This document shows, piece by piece, positions 25,710 to 34,225 of a stretch of 64,000 nt of DNA. Both the position numbers and the translations under genes were made by a program. Positions within the stretch are counted from its first letter, which is position 1. Every line of letters begins with the position of its first letter. The notes under the pieces were generated by a model that had not been told where the DNA came from, searched no databases, and saw only the letters and a list, made by a program, of their open reading frames with translations. The stretch is from Verrucomicrobiales bacterium (GTDB lineage: Bacteria; Verrucomicrobiota; Verrucomicrobiia; Verrucomicrobiales; DEV007): assembly GCA_016795385.1 (NCBI GenBank), contig JAEUHI010000047.1, positions 146,912 to 210,911 of the forward strand, in the 5' to 3' direction.

Positions 25710-26768
25710 TCACCCCGCCCACTCCCGCCGCATCCACTCCACCCCCTGCCGGTTGTTCGCCTCCTCTTCGGCGAGCACCACCTCAAGCGGCTTTCCTGAC
25801 ACAACCGGCACCTCGCCCTTCGGGGGATTCGCTTTCACGCGGGCCATTGCCGCCTCCAGATGCGTTTTCCTCCGCTCCGGAAAGGTCGCGAAATAGGCGT
25901 CGGTGAGGCAGGGCACCCGCAAAGGATCACGGGTCGCCATCTCGAGGTGGAGGGCGATCGAGGGATTGACCTTCGTGAGCCGCGCGACGAGGCCGACGAG
26001 ATCGAGCATCCCTGTCCCGAGACGCACTTCACTGAGAAGAAAGCCCTGCTCCATCGGCTGCAGGGCCATGTCCTTCAGATGCACGCTCATCACAAAGGGC
26101 GCGAGCGTCCCGATCGTTTCCACCGGATCCTCGAGCAGGGCGAGATTGTTTCCCGTATCGACGAGCACGCCGATCCATTCGCTGGAAAGTCCGCGCATCA
26201 GCTCCGCTAGCTCGGACGACGTGTGATCCTTGTGATTTTCGACTGCGATTTTCAGTCCATGGCGTCGTGCCACGGGCTCGATCCGGGCGAGGATCTGGCG
26301 CGACCGGTCGGCAAAGGCCCGGTAGTCCGCGAGTGAGGAAAAGACCTCGTAGCGGCGTCCTCCCATGAGCACGGCGCGACCCACCGTGGCTCCGGCCTCG
26401 CGAGCGCGGCGCACTTCCTCTTCGAACAAGGCGAGATCGTGGTCCGATTCTGGCAGTCGCACTTCGGCTTCGTAGTTGCCACCGAGCTCCTCCACCACCT
26501 CCCGCATCGCCGTCGGCGCGATCCCGCGGAGAGGTGTCTGCACGCTGCCGGCCCCGAGGGCGCGGGCATAGCGATAAAAGGTGAGGGGATCACGGAACTT
26601 CACGAGGTCGGGATCGACTTTTCCTCCCGCCAACGCGCCCACGGCCCGCCAATGCTGATGACAGGAGAAGGTGCAGATCCCGAGTTGCTGCGGCGGTAGT
26701 CCCGTCGCCGCAAGGAGGGAACGCGCCCCTGCGAGCAAGGTCGAGGCGAGGAAGGTGCGGCGGATCAT
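25710..26768 (-). CDS. Exported sugar phosphate isomerase/epimerase-like protein (xylose isomerase-like TIM barrel)
   Basis: A 352-residue protein with an N-terminal export signal (MIRRTFLASTLLAGARSLLA). Its RR pair and Ala-rich region fit Tat, although the hydrophobic stretch is short. The body is an AP-endonuclease-2/xylose isomerase-like barrel with the usual metal-site strands: GLKIAVENHKDHTSSELAEL, GVLVDTGNNLALLEDP, VMSVHLKDMA and IALHLEMATRD. Such proteins are very common in PVC genomes, often beside MocA oxidoreductases and sulfatases, and their reactions are mostly unknown. ATG at 26768 is chosen because upstream codons read as a basic non-signal extension. It is divergent from the first gene of the sulfatase island. 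A 9/10 variant (TCCTGACACA) of the 10-mer lies at 25794. Confidence 0.85.
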   Translation of the reverse strand: MIRRTFLASTLLAGARSLLAATGLPPQQLGICTFSCHQHWRAVGALAGGKVDPDLVKFRDPLTFYRYARALGAGSVQTPLRGIAPTAMREVVEELGGNYEAEVRLPESDHDLALFEEEVRRAREAGATVGRAVLMGGRRYEVFSSLADYRAFADRSRQILARIEPVARRHGLKIAVENHKDHTSSELAELMRGLSSEWIGVLVDTGNNLALLEDPVETIGTLAPFVMSVHLKDMALQPMEQGFLLSEVRLGTGMLDLVGLVARLTKVNPSIALHLEMATRDPLRVPCLTDAYFATFPERRKTHLEAAMARVKANPPKGEVPVVSGKPLEVVLAEEEANNRQGVEWMRREWAG

Positions 26769-26889
26769 GGCGGCGGGAAAGCGTCTTTCCGCAACTCTGC
26801 GCGAAATGCGGCGTTTTGACGATGGCCTTTTTCCGGGAATGGCCATAGCCTGAAAATTCGCCGATGCTCCCACGATCCAACCCTATTGC

Positions 26890-28431
26890 ATGAAGCACCT
26901 GACCCTCTTCTGTCTCCTCATCGGACTGCTCGTCCCTGCCCGGGCCGAACTCGCCGGCACAAAGCCGAATGTGATCCTCGTCATCACCGACGACCAGGGT
27001 TATCCGCCGATCGCCGCGCATGGGCATCCTTGGCTGAAGACACCGCACCTGGACACGCTTTACGGCGAGAGCACCCGCTTCACCCGCTTTCTCGTCGCCC
27101 CGACTTGTTCGCCGACCCGCTCGGCCTTGATGACCGGTCGCCATCCCGAGAAGAACGGCATCACCCACACCATCCTCGAGCGCGAGCGCATGACGCTCGA
27201 CGCCACCATCCTGCCGCAGGTGTTGAAGACGGCGGGCTATACTTCCGGCATCTTCGGCAAATGGCACCTCGGTGACGAGGCCGAATACCAGCCGGAGAAG
27301 CGCGGCTTCGACGAGGTCTTTATCCACGGAGCCGGAGGCATCGGCCAGGCCTATGACTGTTCGTGCGCCGACGCGCCGGAAAACCAATACACCAATCCGG
27401 TGATCCGCCACAATGGTCGTTTTGTCAGGACCGAGGGATTCTGCACCGATGTCTTTTTCACCGCCGCGCTGGGCTGGATCAAAGCCAAGGCGGCGGCGAA
27501 GGAGCCGTTCTTCGCCTACGTCAGCACGAATGCTCCCCACGGTCCCTTCATCGCCCCGGAGAAGAACGCAAAACGTTTCACCGATCTCGGATTTGGCGCT
27601 GAGCAGGCGGGTTTCTACGGCATGATTGAAAACATCGACGAAAACATGGGCCGCCTTCATGCGAAACTCGCCGAATGGGGCCTCGCGGAAAACACCGTCG
27701 TCATCTTCATGTCCGACAACGGTATGACGGGCGGAGGTTCGGGCCAGGTCGGCAAGGATCTCGCCCCCGGGTATCCCTTTTACAATGCCGGCATGAAAGG
27801 GCTCAAGGGATCGAATGACGAGGGCGGTGCCCGCGTGCCTTTCTTCGTCCGGTGGACCGGCAAGATCGAAGCGGGACGCGAGATCGACCGCATCGCCTCG
27901 CACATCGACGTTCTGCCCACGCTCGCCGCGCTCGCCGGAGCGAAGTTGCCCGAGGGCCAGGTCGAGGGGCGAAGCCTTCTGCCTTTGATCGAAGGGAAGA
28001 CCGACGGCTGGGAGGATCGTTATCTTTTCAACCACGTCTGTCGTTGGCCTACCGGCGCGAATCCCGAGGATTTTCGCGAGCTCAATTACTCGGTGCGGAA
28101 TCAGAAATTCCGCTACGTCTCGGCCCAGGCTGGCGGAGGAGCCGCGAAAGGCAAAGGCAAGGACAAAGGCAAAAAAGGTGCCCCGGCCGCCCCGCGCGGT
28201 CCCGAGCTCTACGACATGGAAGCCGATCCGGGTCAAACCACCAACGTGATCGATCAACATCCGGAAGTGGCCGCCGCGATGAAGGCTGCCTTCGACCAAT
28301 ATTGGAGCGAAGCAATCCCGCTGATGGTGAATGAAAATGCGGAGATGTCGGCGACGCGGCCTTATCACGAGTGGTATCGCGAGCAGGAAGCGGCGGGCGG
28401 TATTCCGAAGTGGGTGGCGCCGGAACTGTGA
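26890..28431 (+). CDS. Secreted sulfatase with CSPTR motif and Lys/Gly-rich insert
   Basis: A 513-residue S1-type sulfatase. Signal peptide MKHLTLFCLLIGLLVPARA; metal motif VILVITDDQGYPP; formylglycine motif APTCSPTRSALMTGRHPEKN; second-shell block IFGKWHLGD; C-terminal metal region FMSDNGMTGGG with the GLKGSNDEGGARVP loop. A low-complexity insert of alternating Gly and Lys (28147-28183) sits between the barrel and the DMEADPGQTTNV element. The substrate class (aryl, GAG, fucoidan or carrageenan) cannot be deduced. First gene of the island, divergent from the TIM-barrel gene. It contains one TTTGTCAGGA copy, which forces the rare Arg codon AGG. Confidence 0.94.
   Translation: MKHLTLFCLLIGLLVPARAELAGTKPNVILVITDDQGYPPIAAHGHPWLKTPHLDTLYGESTRFTRFLVAPTCSPTRSALMTGRHPEKNGITHTILERERMTLDATILPQVLKTAGYTSGIFGKWHLGDEAEYQPEKRGFDEVFIHGAGGIGQAYDCSCADAPENQYTNPVIRHNGRFVRTEGFCTDVFFTAALGWIKAKAAAKEPFFAYVSTNAPHGPFIAPEKNAKRFTDLGFGAEQAGFYGMIENIDENMGRLHAKLAEWGLAENTVVIFMSDNGMTGGGSGQVGKDLAPGYPFYNAGMKGLKGSNDEGGARVPFFVRWTGKIEAGREIDRIASHIDVLPTLAALAGAKLPEGQVEGRSLLPLIEGKTDGWEDRYLFNHVCRWPTGANPEDFRELNYSVRNQKFRYVSAQAGGGAAKGKGKDKGKKGAPAAPRGPELYDMEADPGQTTNVIDQHPEVAAAMKAAFDQYWSEAIPLMVNENAEMSATRPYHEWYREQEAAGGIPKWVAPEL
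27421..27430 (+). repeat. TTTGTCAGGA 10-mer copy 6
   Basis: Within the first island sulfatase, read TTT-GTC-AGG (Phe-Val-Arg). Confidence 0.9.
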
Positions 28432-28499
28432 GAAAGATTGTCGAAACCGTTGCAAGGGACTGATTTCGCGAATCGCCGGGTTCGTCCTTGATAGCGGCG

Positions 28500-29123
28500 A
28501 TGACCGGACCCGACCCCGCCCTTTTCGACCTCATCAACCGGGAATGGACCTCGCCCTTTCTCGATCATTTTCTGCCGGTATTCTCCTCGTTCGCCGTTTG
28601 GAAACCTGTCATGATCGCGACTGCGATCGGCCTTGTGATCTTCGGAAAGCGGACGGGGCGGCGATTTCTCCTCTGCGTCATCCTGGGATTGCTTTTGGGA
28701 GACGGGTTGATCTCGCAGGGATTGAAACATCTGGTGAACCGCCCCCGACCCCGCGATGTCCATGTCGGCACCATCGTGCGCAGCCTCTCCCCGGAAAAAC
28801 CCCGCATCCTGCATGTCTTTGATCCGCCGATCGTGAAGGAGGTTGATGTTGCCGCGGCTCCGGGAAAACGCGGGCGCTCCTTTCCTTCAAGCCACGTGCT
28901 CAATGTCTTCATGTTGGCGACGGTTGTCCTTCACTTCCATCGTGTCGCCGGTTCGGTAATTCTCCTGGCTGGACTTGTCGTCGCTTGGTCAAGGGTGTAT
29001 TGCGGGGCCCATTGGCCCGGGGACCTGCCAGTTTCGATCCTTCTGGGTATCGTTGTGGGAGTGGTCGCTTGCTCGATCGTGTCCCGCCTTTCGATACGGT
29101 TCGGCTGGACAGGCGAGGGCTGA
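28500..29123 (+). CDS. PAP2-family membrane phosphatase
   Basis: A 207-residue protein with about five membrane helices and all three phosphatidic-acid-phosphatase motifs: KHLVNRPRPRD (motif 1), SFPSSHVLNVF (motif 2, catalytic His) and SRVYCGAHWPGD (motif 3, with nucleophile His). It would dephosphorylate a lipid phosphate on the outer side of the inner membrane, for example undecaprenyl pyrophosphate or phosphatidic acid. ATG at 28500 is used; a TTG 12 bp upstream is possible. It stands between a sulfatase and a symporter with no evident link to either. Confidence 0.93.
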   Translation: MTGPDPALFDLINREWTSPFLDHFLPVFSSFAVWKPVMIATAIGLVIFGKRTGRRFLLCVILGLLLGDGLISQGLKHLVNRPRPRDVHVGTIVRSLSPEKPRILHVFDPPIVKEVDVAAAPGKRGRSFPSSHVLNVFMLATVVLHFHRVAGSVILLAGLVVAWSRVYCGAHWPGDLPVSILLGIVVGVVACSIVSRLSIRFGWTGEG

Positions 29124-29274
29124 CTCGCTACGCTCGCGAAAGTCGGAGATTCGGCCGGAACCGTTCACGCTCCTTCACGAAGCTGATCTCGGGCTGCCCG
29201 ATGATGTTTTGATGGATGACTGCCTCAATCTCCCGGCGAGAACGCCCGGAAAATAGGCGAACCTTCCTTCCACC

Positions 29275-30753
29275 ATGTCCCATTTCCACCCTTGGATCGA
29301 CGGCAGCATCGTCGGGCTCTACCTGCTCGGCACGATGATCGCCGGAGTCTGGGTGCGGCGCTACGTCTCGAAGGTCGAGCATTTCCTCGTCGCGGGCCGC
29401 GAGATGAATCTCTACCTCGGTATCGCCTCGCTCGCGGCGACGGAGTTTGGCATCATCACCTGCATGTATGCCGCCGAGGCGGGCTACACGAAGGGCTTCG
29501 CCGGAGCCGTGCCGGGGATCTGCCAGGCCCTCGCCATGCTCGTGATCGGGCTCACCGGCTTCTGTGTGAAACCGCTCCGCGCCTCCGGCGCGATGACTTT
29601 GCCGGAGCTCTTCGAGAAACGCTTCGGCAAACGGGTCCGCTGGCTCGCGGGAGTCGTCATCGTGCTCGGAGGTCTCCTCAACATGGGCGTTTTCCTGAAG
29701 ATCGGCGGCGATTTCCTCTGCGCCGTCTGCGGGTGGGATCCCGGCTCCCTTGTTTTCGTGATGGGTGGACTGCTGCTGCTCGTCTCGATCTACACGATCC
29801 TCGGAGGCATGCTCTCGGTGCTGGTGACGGACTTTCTCCAATTTGTGATCATGAGCGCCGGTCTACTCATCGTGACGCTGCTCATCCTCCACGACATCGG
29901 ATGGGAACGGCTCGAGGAAGCGGTGCGGGTGAATCATGGCGAGGGCGGATTCAATCCACTCGCCAATCCGACGATGGGATGGTCCTACCTCGTCTTCCAG
30001 ATCCTCGGCAACACCGCCGCGACGCTCACCTGGCAGACCACGATCTCGCGCCTGCTCTCGGCGAAGGATGCGGCGACGGGACAAAAGGTCTACTCGCGCA
30101 CCAGCTTCTTCTTCGTTTGCCGCTGGCTCATCCCCGTGCTTTGGGGCGTCTCGGCCCTCGCCGTGCTCGGTCCAGCGAAGGAGGGCGAGGCGACCCTGAT
30201 GGCGATGCCGCAATTCCTCGCCACGTTCCTGCCCATCGGGCTGATGGGACTGATGGTCGCGGCCATGCTCGCCGCGGACATGAGCACGAATTCTTCCTAC
30301 ATGCTCGGGTGGGGCAGCGTCATCTACAACGACATCCTCGCTCCCTTCCGGAAAGGTAAATGGCCCGAGGCCCGCGCGATCCGGTGGAACCGGTTCATCG
30401 TCGCGCTCATCGGGATCTACCTGTTTGTCTTCGGCCTGCTCTACGAGATCCAGGGCGACGTGTGGTCGTATCTGCTGCTGAGTGGATCGGTTTATCTCTC
30501 CAGCATGTCGGTGCTGCTGATCGCCTGCTGCTACTGGAAACGCGCGAACTCCTGGGGGGCCTTCGGAGCCATCCTCGGCGGAGCGCTCGTGCCGATCCTC
30601 TTCCTCAGCTTCGAAAAGATGGCCTCCACCGCCGCCTGGGCGGCCGATTTCGGAAAGGACAACGCCGGCATCGCCGCCTTTGCCGCCGCCGCGATCGGAA
30701 TGATCACGGGATCGCTCATCAAACCGCGGAACCCTGACCAAACCACCCCATGA
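29275..30753 (+). CDS. Sodium:solute symporter (SSS family)
   Basis: A 492-residue protein with about 13 helices. Family landmarks: the first-helix GLYLLGTMIAGVWV, VEHFLVAGREMNLYLGIASL and the sodium-site region AATEFGIITCMYAAEAGYTK, then AAMLAADMSTNSSYMLGWGS in helix 8. It imports a sugar, uronate or other small solute with sodium. Its place between sulfatase genes suggests uptake of desulfated sugars or a related monomer. Its stop overlaps the ATG of a 43-residue membrane protein. The 151-bp spacer before it holds no other recognisable gene. Confidence 0.93.
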   Translation: MSHFHPWIDGSIVGLYLLGTMIAGVWVRRYVSKVEHFLVAGREMNLYLGIASLAATEFGIITCMYAAEAGYTKGFAGAVPGICQALAMLVIGLTGFCVKPLRASGAMTLPELFEKRFGKRVRWLAGVVIVLGGLLNMGVFLKIGGDFLCAVCGWDPGSLVFVMGGLLLLVSIYTILGGMLSVLVTDFLQFVIMSAGLLIVTLLILHDIGWERLEEAVRVNHGEGGFNPLANPTMGWSYLVFQILGNTAATLTWQTTISRLLSAKDAATGQKVYSRTSFFFVCRWLIPVLWGVSALAVLGPAKEGEATLMAMPQFLATFLPIGLMGLMVAAMLAADMSTNSSYMLGWGSVIYNDILAPFRKGKWPEARAIRWNRFIVALIGIYLFVFGLLYEIQGDVWSYLLLSGSVYLSSMSVLLIACCYWKRANSWGAFGAILGGALVPILFLSFEKMASTAAWAADFGKDNAGIAAFAAAAIGMITGSLIKPRNPDQTTP

Positions 30754-30881
30754 GCACCTTCTGGCATCTCCTCATCTGGGCCTGCGTTTTCTGGTACGGC
30801 ACCGTCACGATCCTCGTCGCCGTGCGCGGGTGGAAGGATATCGTGGGTATGCTGCGGCGCTTGCGGGATGGAGAGGAGTGA
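30750..30881 (+). CDS. Tiny membrane protein coupled to the SSS symporter
   Basis: A 43-residue frame starting MSTFWHLLIWACVFWYGTVT, with one transmembrane helix followed by a basic/acidic tail ending RRLRDGEE. Its ATG overlaps the symporter stop (ATGA), the arrangement expected for translational coupling. Small single-helix partners are known next to several secondary transporters, so an accessory subunit is a reasonable inference. Regular high-GC codon use, no rare codons, and the overlap argue that it is real. I cannot name the family with certainty. Confidence 0.7.
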   Translation: MSTFWHLLIWACVFWYGTVTILVAVRGWKDIVGMLRRLRDGEE

Positions 30882-30963
30882 GGAAATCCCGCACGTGAAT
30901 GCGCGAGTGGATGATTGGAACGGTTTACAGCTCATGGGGTTCCTGATAGCCTGCTTCACCCCG

Positions 30964-32469
30964 ATGCGTTTCCTTCTCCTCTGCTGCCTACTCGTACCGA
31001 TTTCCGCCCGCGCCGCCGAGCCCCTTCGGACCGAGCCGAGGCCGAATATCCTCTGGTTCGTCGTCGATGACATGTCGGCGGATTTTTCCTGTTACGGCGA
31101 GACCACGATCACCACCCCGCACGTCGATCGTCTCGCCGCCGCGGGCACGCGCTTCACCCGCGCCTTCGTCACCGCCCCGGTCTGCTCGAGCAGCCGCTCG
31201 GCGATGATCACGGGCTGCTACCAGACCACGATCGGCGCGCACCACCACCGCAGCGGGCGGGGACAACACCGTATTGCCTTGCCAGCCGGCGTCGAGCCGC
31301 TCCCGGCATTGATGCGGAAGGCCGGCTATTTCACCTGCATCGGCAGCGGTCTTTCCGGCATCGATCATCGCGGGCTTCCGGTGAAGAAGGATCGCCAAGG
31401 CAAGACCGACTACAACCTCGACTGGGATGAGGCGATCTACGACAGCCATGACTGGGCCGCACGGAAGGAGGGCCAGCCCTTCTTTATGCAGGTGCAGCTC
31501 CACGGCGGCAAGCTGCGCGGGGAGAGCTCCGCCTCCTGCGGAGCCCTCCGGAAACGCGCGACGGATCGTTTCGGAGCCGCGGTCGATCCTGACAAAGTCA
31601 CCTTGCCTCCGCATTATCCGCGCGATCCGGTGCTGCTCGAGGATTGGGCGGCCTACCTCGACAGCGTGCGCCTCACCGATCATCACGTTGGGCAAGTGAT
31701 GGAACGTCTCCGGGCGGAGAGTCTGCTGGAGAACACGCTCGTCATATTCATGACCGATCACGGCATCAGCCATGCTCGCGGCAAGCAATTCCTCTACGAC
31801 GAGGGCACTCACATTCCCTTTGTCATTGCCGGTCCCGGAGTGAAGGCAGGTGAGGTGCGCGACGACCTCATCGAACACATCGACATGGCGGCGATCACCC
31901 TCGCCGCCGCCGGTCTGGAGATTCCTATCTGGATGCAGGGGCGCGATGTCCTCGCGGCCGACTACCAGCCGCGCGACGCCGTTTTTGCCGCCCGTGATCG
32001 CTGCGGCGAAGCCGCCGACCGGATTCGTTCGGTGCGGACCGCCACTCATCTCTACATCCGGAATTTTCATCCGGAGCGTCCCCATCTGATGCCGAACGAT
32101 TACAAGGACGGCAAAGCCATCATCCGTCGCCTCCGCGAGCTGCATGCGGCGGGTTCGTTGCCGGAGTTGTCTGAGAATCTGCTCTTCGCCCCGGTCCGGC
32201 CGGCCGAGGAGCTGTATGAATGGAAGACCGACCGCTGGCAGGTGAAAAATCTGGCGGAGGATCCGTCGCACGAGGAAATGCGCCGGAATCTTTCCACGCG
32301 ACTCGATCAATGGATCACGGAGAGCCGCGATCCGGGTGATGAATCGCCCGAGATCTATGATCTCGAGATCGCGGATGAGCTCGCGGTGATCAAGGCGGGC
32401 TCGGAGCGACATCGGGCCTTTTCGGAGAACGCGGAGGTGTATCGCGCGTGGATGAAGGAGGGGAAATGA
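30964..32469 (+). CDS. Secreted sulfatase with CSSSR motif (N-sulfoglucosamine-type)
   Basis: A 501-residue S1-type sulfatase. Signal MRFLLLCCLLVPISARA; metal site ILWFVVDDMSADFSCYGE; nucleophile motif TAPVCSSSRSAMITGCYQTT, with Ser in the usual Pro position; His-rich GAHHHRSG after it; TDHGISHARGKQFLYDEG in the distal metal region. The layout (short, with PDHYP-like PPHYPRDPVLLEDWA) resembles heparan N-sulfatase-type enzymes. ATG at 30964 is preferred because the frame continues upstream through the end of the small symporter partner. It is followed 20 bp later by a 10-bp-phased hairpin element. Confidence 0.92.
   Translation: MRFLLLCCLLVPISARAAEPLRTEPRPNILWFVVDDMSADFSCYGETTITTPHVDRLAAAGTRFTRAFVTAPVCSSSRSAMITGCYQTTIGAHHHRSGRGQHRIALPAGVEPLPALMRKAGYFTCIGSGLSGIDHRGLPVKKDRQGKTDYNLDWDEAIYDSHDWAARKEGQPFFMQVQLHGGKLRGESSASCGALRKRATDRFGAAVDPDKVTLPPHYPRDPVLLEDWAAYLDSVRLTDHHVGQVMERLRAESLLENTLVIFMTDHGISHARGKQFLYDEGTHIPFVIAGPGVKAGEVRDDLIEHIDMAAITLAAAGLEIPIWMQGRDVLAADYQPRDAVFAARDRCGEAADRIRSVRTATHLYIRNFHPERPHLMPNDYKDGKAIIRRLRELHAAGSLPELSENLLFAPVRPAEELYEWKTDRWQVKNLAEDPSHEEMRRNLSTRLDQWITESRDPGDESPEIYDLEIADELAVIKAGSERHRAFSENAEVYRAWMKEGK
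31587..31596 (-). repeat. TTTGTCAGGA 10-mer copy 7
   Basis: Plus strand TCCTGACAAA in the CSSSR sulfatase, encoding Pro-Asp-Lys. Confidence 0.9.
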
Positions 32470-32488
32470 AGCGTTCTTTTTCCAATCC

Positions 32489-32580
32489 ATTCGCGAAAAT
32501 TCGCGGTCATTCGCGCTCATTCGCGTTCCAAAAAAGAATCCAACGCGAATGGGAGCGAATATCCGCGAATGAGCGCGAAT
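32489..32580. repeat. 10-bp-phased ATTCGCG hairpin element, copy A
   Basis: Four ATTCGCG units start at 32489, 32499, 32509 and 32519. After an A-rich loop come four inverted CGCGAAT-type units ending at 32550, 32560, 32570 and 32580, again 10 bp apart. The two 40-bp arms are largely complementary. The element starts 20 bp after a sulfatase stop. Confidence 0.9.
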
Positions 32581-32608
32581 CCGGATGAGGTGAAGGATGA
32601 TCTTTCAA

Positions 32609-32658
32609 CACAGATGGACACAGATGGACACAGATGCCCACCCATTTCCACAGATGAA
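32609..32658 (+). repeat. 10-bp tandem repeat CACAGATGGA
   Basis: Two exact CACAGATGGA units, then CACAGATGCC, a diverged unit and CACAGATGAA, all in 10-bp register, immediately upstream of the next sulfatase start. Confidence 0.85.
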
Positions 32659-32676
32659 CTGACTCAAATGCCTTTC

Positions 32677-34152
32677 ATGAACCCCCGCCACTCTCTCCTC
32701 TTCTCCCTCCTACTCGCCGTCGCGCCCTTGACCGCGGCCGACCGTCCCAACATCGTCTTCTTCGTCGCCGACGACCTAGGGCAGCGTGATCTCGGCAGCT
32801 ATGGCAGCACCTTTTACGAGACTCCCCATCTCGACCGCCTCGCCGCGGAGGGAATGCGCTTCACCGACGCCTACGCGGCCTGTCCGGTGTGCTCGCCGAC
32901 GCGGGCGGCACTGGTCACCGGCAAATGGCCTCAGCGCACCGGCATCACCGATTACATCGGGGCACCCTTGCAACCCGAACTATGGAAGCGCAACACCAAG
33001 TTGCTCCCTGCGCCCTACGCCGACCGGCTCGCGCTCGAAGAAGTGACCTTCGCGGAGGTCTTGAAGGAGGCGGGTTACGCGACCTTCTTCGCGGGCAAGT
33101 GGCACCTTGGTCCCGAAGGCTGGTGGCCGGAGGACCAGGGCTTCGATGTGAACAAGGGAGGGATGGACCGTGGCGGTCCCTACGGGGGGAAGAAGTACTT
33201 CTCACCCTACGGCAATCCGCGTCTTGAGGATGGCCCCGAGGGCGAGCATTTGCCGGATCGTCTCGCCGCCGAAGCCGGGAAATTCATCGAAGCAAACCGC
33301 GACCGGCCCTTCCTCGTTTATTATCCCTTCTACGACGTTCACACGCCGCTGATGGGACGCGAAGACCTCGTGAAAAAGTACGAGGAAAAGAAAAAGCGCC
33401 TCGGGCTCGATGAAAAATGGGGACGCGAAGGCGAGCGCGATGTGCGGCTCGTCCAGGAGCACGCCGTCTATGCGGCCATGGTCGAGGCGATGGACCTGGC
33501 GGTGGGGCGAGTGTTGGGGAAACTCGACGAACTCGGTCTCGCGGAGAATACCCTCGTGCTTTTCACCAGCGACAACGGCGGCCTTTCCACCAGCGAGGGC
33601 TGGCCAACCTCGAACGAACCGCTTCGTGGCGGCAAGGGCTGGATGTATGAAGGCGGCATCCGCGAGCCGCTCATCGTGCGTTGGCCTGCGAAGATCAAGG
33701 CCGGGAGCGTCTCTGCCGAACCCGTGAGCAGTCCGGACTACTTCCCGACCTTCCTTGAGGCTGCCGCGGTGGCGAAGCCGGAGGGGCTCCCGATCGACGG
33801 AGCCAGCCTGGTCCCTGTGTTTGCCGGAGGCACCCTGCCGGATCGCGCGCTCTTCTGGCATTACCCGCACTACGGCAACCAGGGCGGCGCGCCCGCGGCG
33901 GCGATCCGCAAGGGGAATCACAAGCTGATCCACTGGTTCGAGGAGGATCGCGTGGAGCTCTACGATCTTTCCACCGATCTTTCCGAGAAGAACGATCTCG
34001 CTCTCGCCCGACCCGATCTGGTCGACGCGCTGGGTGCGGAACTGAAGGCCTGGCAGGGGGAAGTCGGTGCGAAGTTTCCCACACGGAATCCCCAGTTCGA
34101 TCCTGCCAAACCGAACGGGCGGGCGGCGCAGCGGAGACAGGGTAAGCAGTAA
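32677..34152 (+). CDS. Secreted arylsulfatase A-like sulfatase (CSPTR)
   Basis: A 491-residue S1-type sulfatase. Signal MNPRHSLLFSLLLAVAPLTA; metal motif IVFFVADDLGQRDLGSYGS; formylglycine motif ACPVCSPTRAALVTGKWPQR; FFAGKWHLGPEGWWPEDQGF; distal metal site FTSDNGGLSTSEGWPTSNEP; C-terminal ELYDLSTDLSEKNDLA. An in-frame start at 32569 would translate the 10-bp repeat and is rejected; ATG at 32668 is an alternative start 9 bp upstream. Closest in style to the arylsulfatase A / iduronate-2-sulfatase branch, substrate unknown. Its stop codon lies inside the next heptad array. Confidence 0.93.
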   Translation: MNPRHSLLFSLLLAVAPLTAADRPNIVFFVADDLGQRDLGSYGSTFYETPHLDRLAAEGMRFTDAYAACPVCSPTRAALVTGKWPQRTGITDYIGAPLQPELWKRNTKLLPAPYADRLALEEVTFAEVLKEAGYATFFAGKWHLGPEGWWPEDQGFDVNKGGMDRGGPYGGKKYFSPYGNPRLEDGPEGEHLPDRLAAEAGKFIEANRDRPFLVYYPFYDVHTPLMGREDLVKKYEEKKKRLGLDEKWGREGERDVRLVQEHAVYAAMVEAMDLAVGRVLGKLDELGLAENTLVLFTSDNGGLSTSEGWPTSNEPLRGGKGWMYEGGIREPLIVRWPAKIKAGSVSAEPVSSPDYFPTFLEAAAVAKPEGLPIDGASLVPVFAGGTLPDRALFWHYPHYGNQGGAPAAAIRKGNHKLIHWFEEDRVELYDLSTDLSEKNDLALARPDLVDALGAELKAWQGEVGAKFPTRNPQFDPAKPNGRAAQRRQGKQ

Positions 34153-34224
34153 CCAGTAACCAGTAAAACCGTATACTGTAACCGATCACCGTCCACCGTT
34201 TACAGATCACCCTTCACTCTTCAC
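34141..34224 (+). repeat. Heptad-phased repeat array filling a whole spacer (twelve 7-mers)
   Basis: Twelve consecutive 7-bp units in unbroken register: AGTAACC twice, then degenerate units such as CGATCAC, CGTTTAC, AGATCAC, CCTTCAC, TCTTCAC. The array begins before the upstream stop codon and ends one base before the next ATG, so it is the complete intergenic region. Confidence 0.85.
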
Positions 34225-34225
34225 G

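Noticed and set aside
25489..25737. Minus-strand frame containing GVTGFEPATSSSRTT
   Set aside because: It is the well-known false protein made by reading a tRNA pair backwards; both tRNAs are intact.
29128..29274. Possible remnant of a minus-strand gene (RREIEAVIHQNIIGQPEISF) before the SSS symporter
   Set aside because: The segment looks protein-like, but there is no start, no family I can name and no continuation beyond the symporter start, so it is not called.
32569..32676. N-terminal extension of the arylsulfatase (MSANPDEVKDDLSTQMDTDG)
   Set aside because: These codons translate the 10-bp tandem repeat; the signal peptide begins at 32677.
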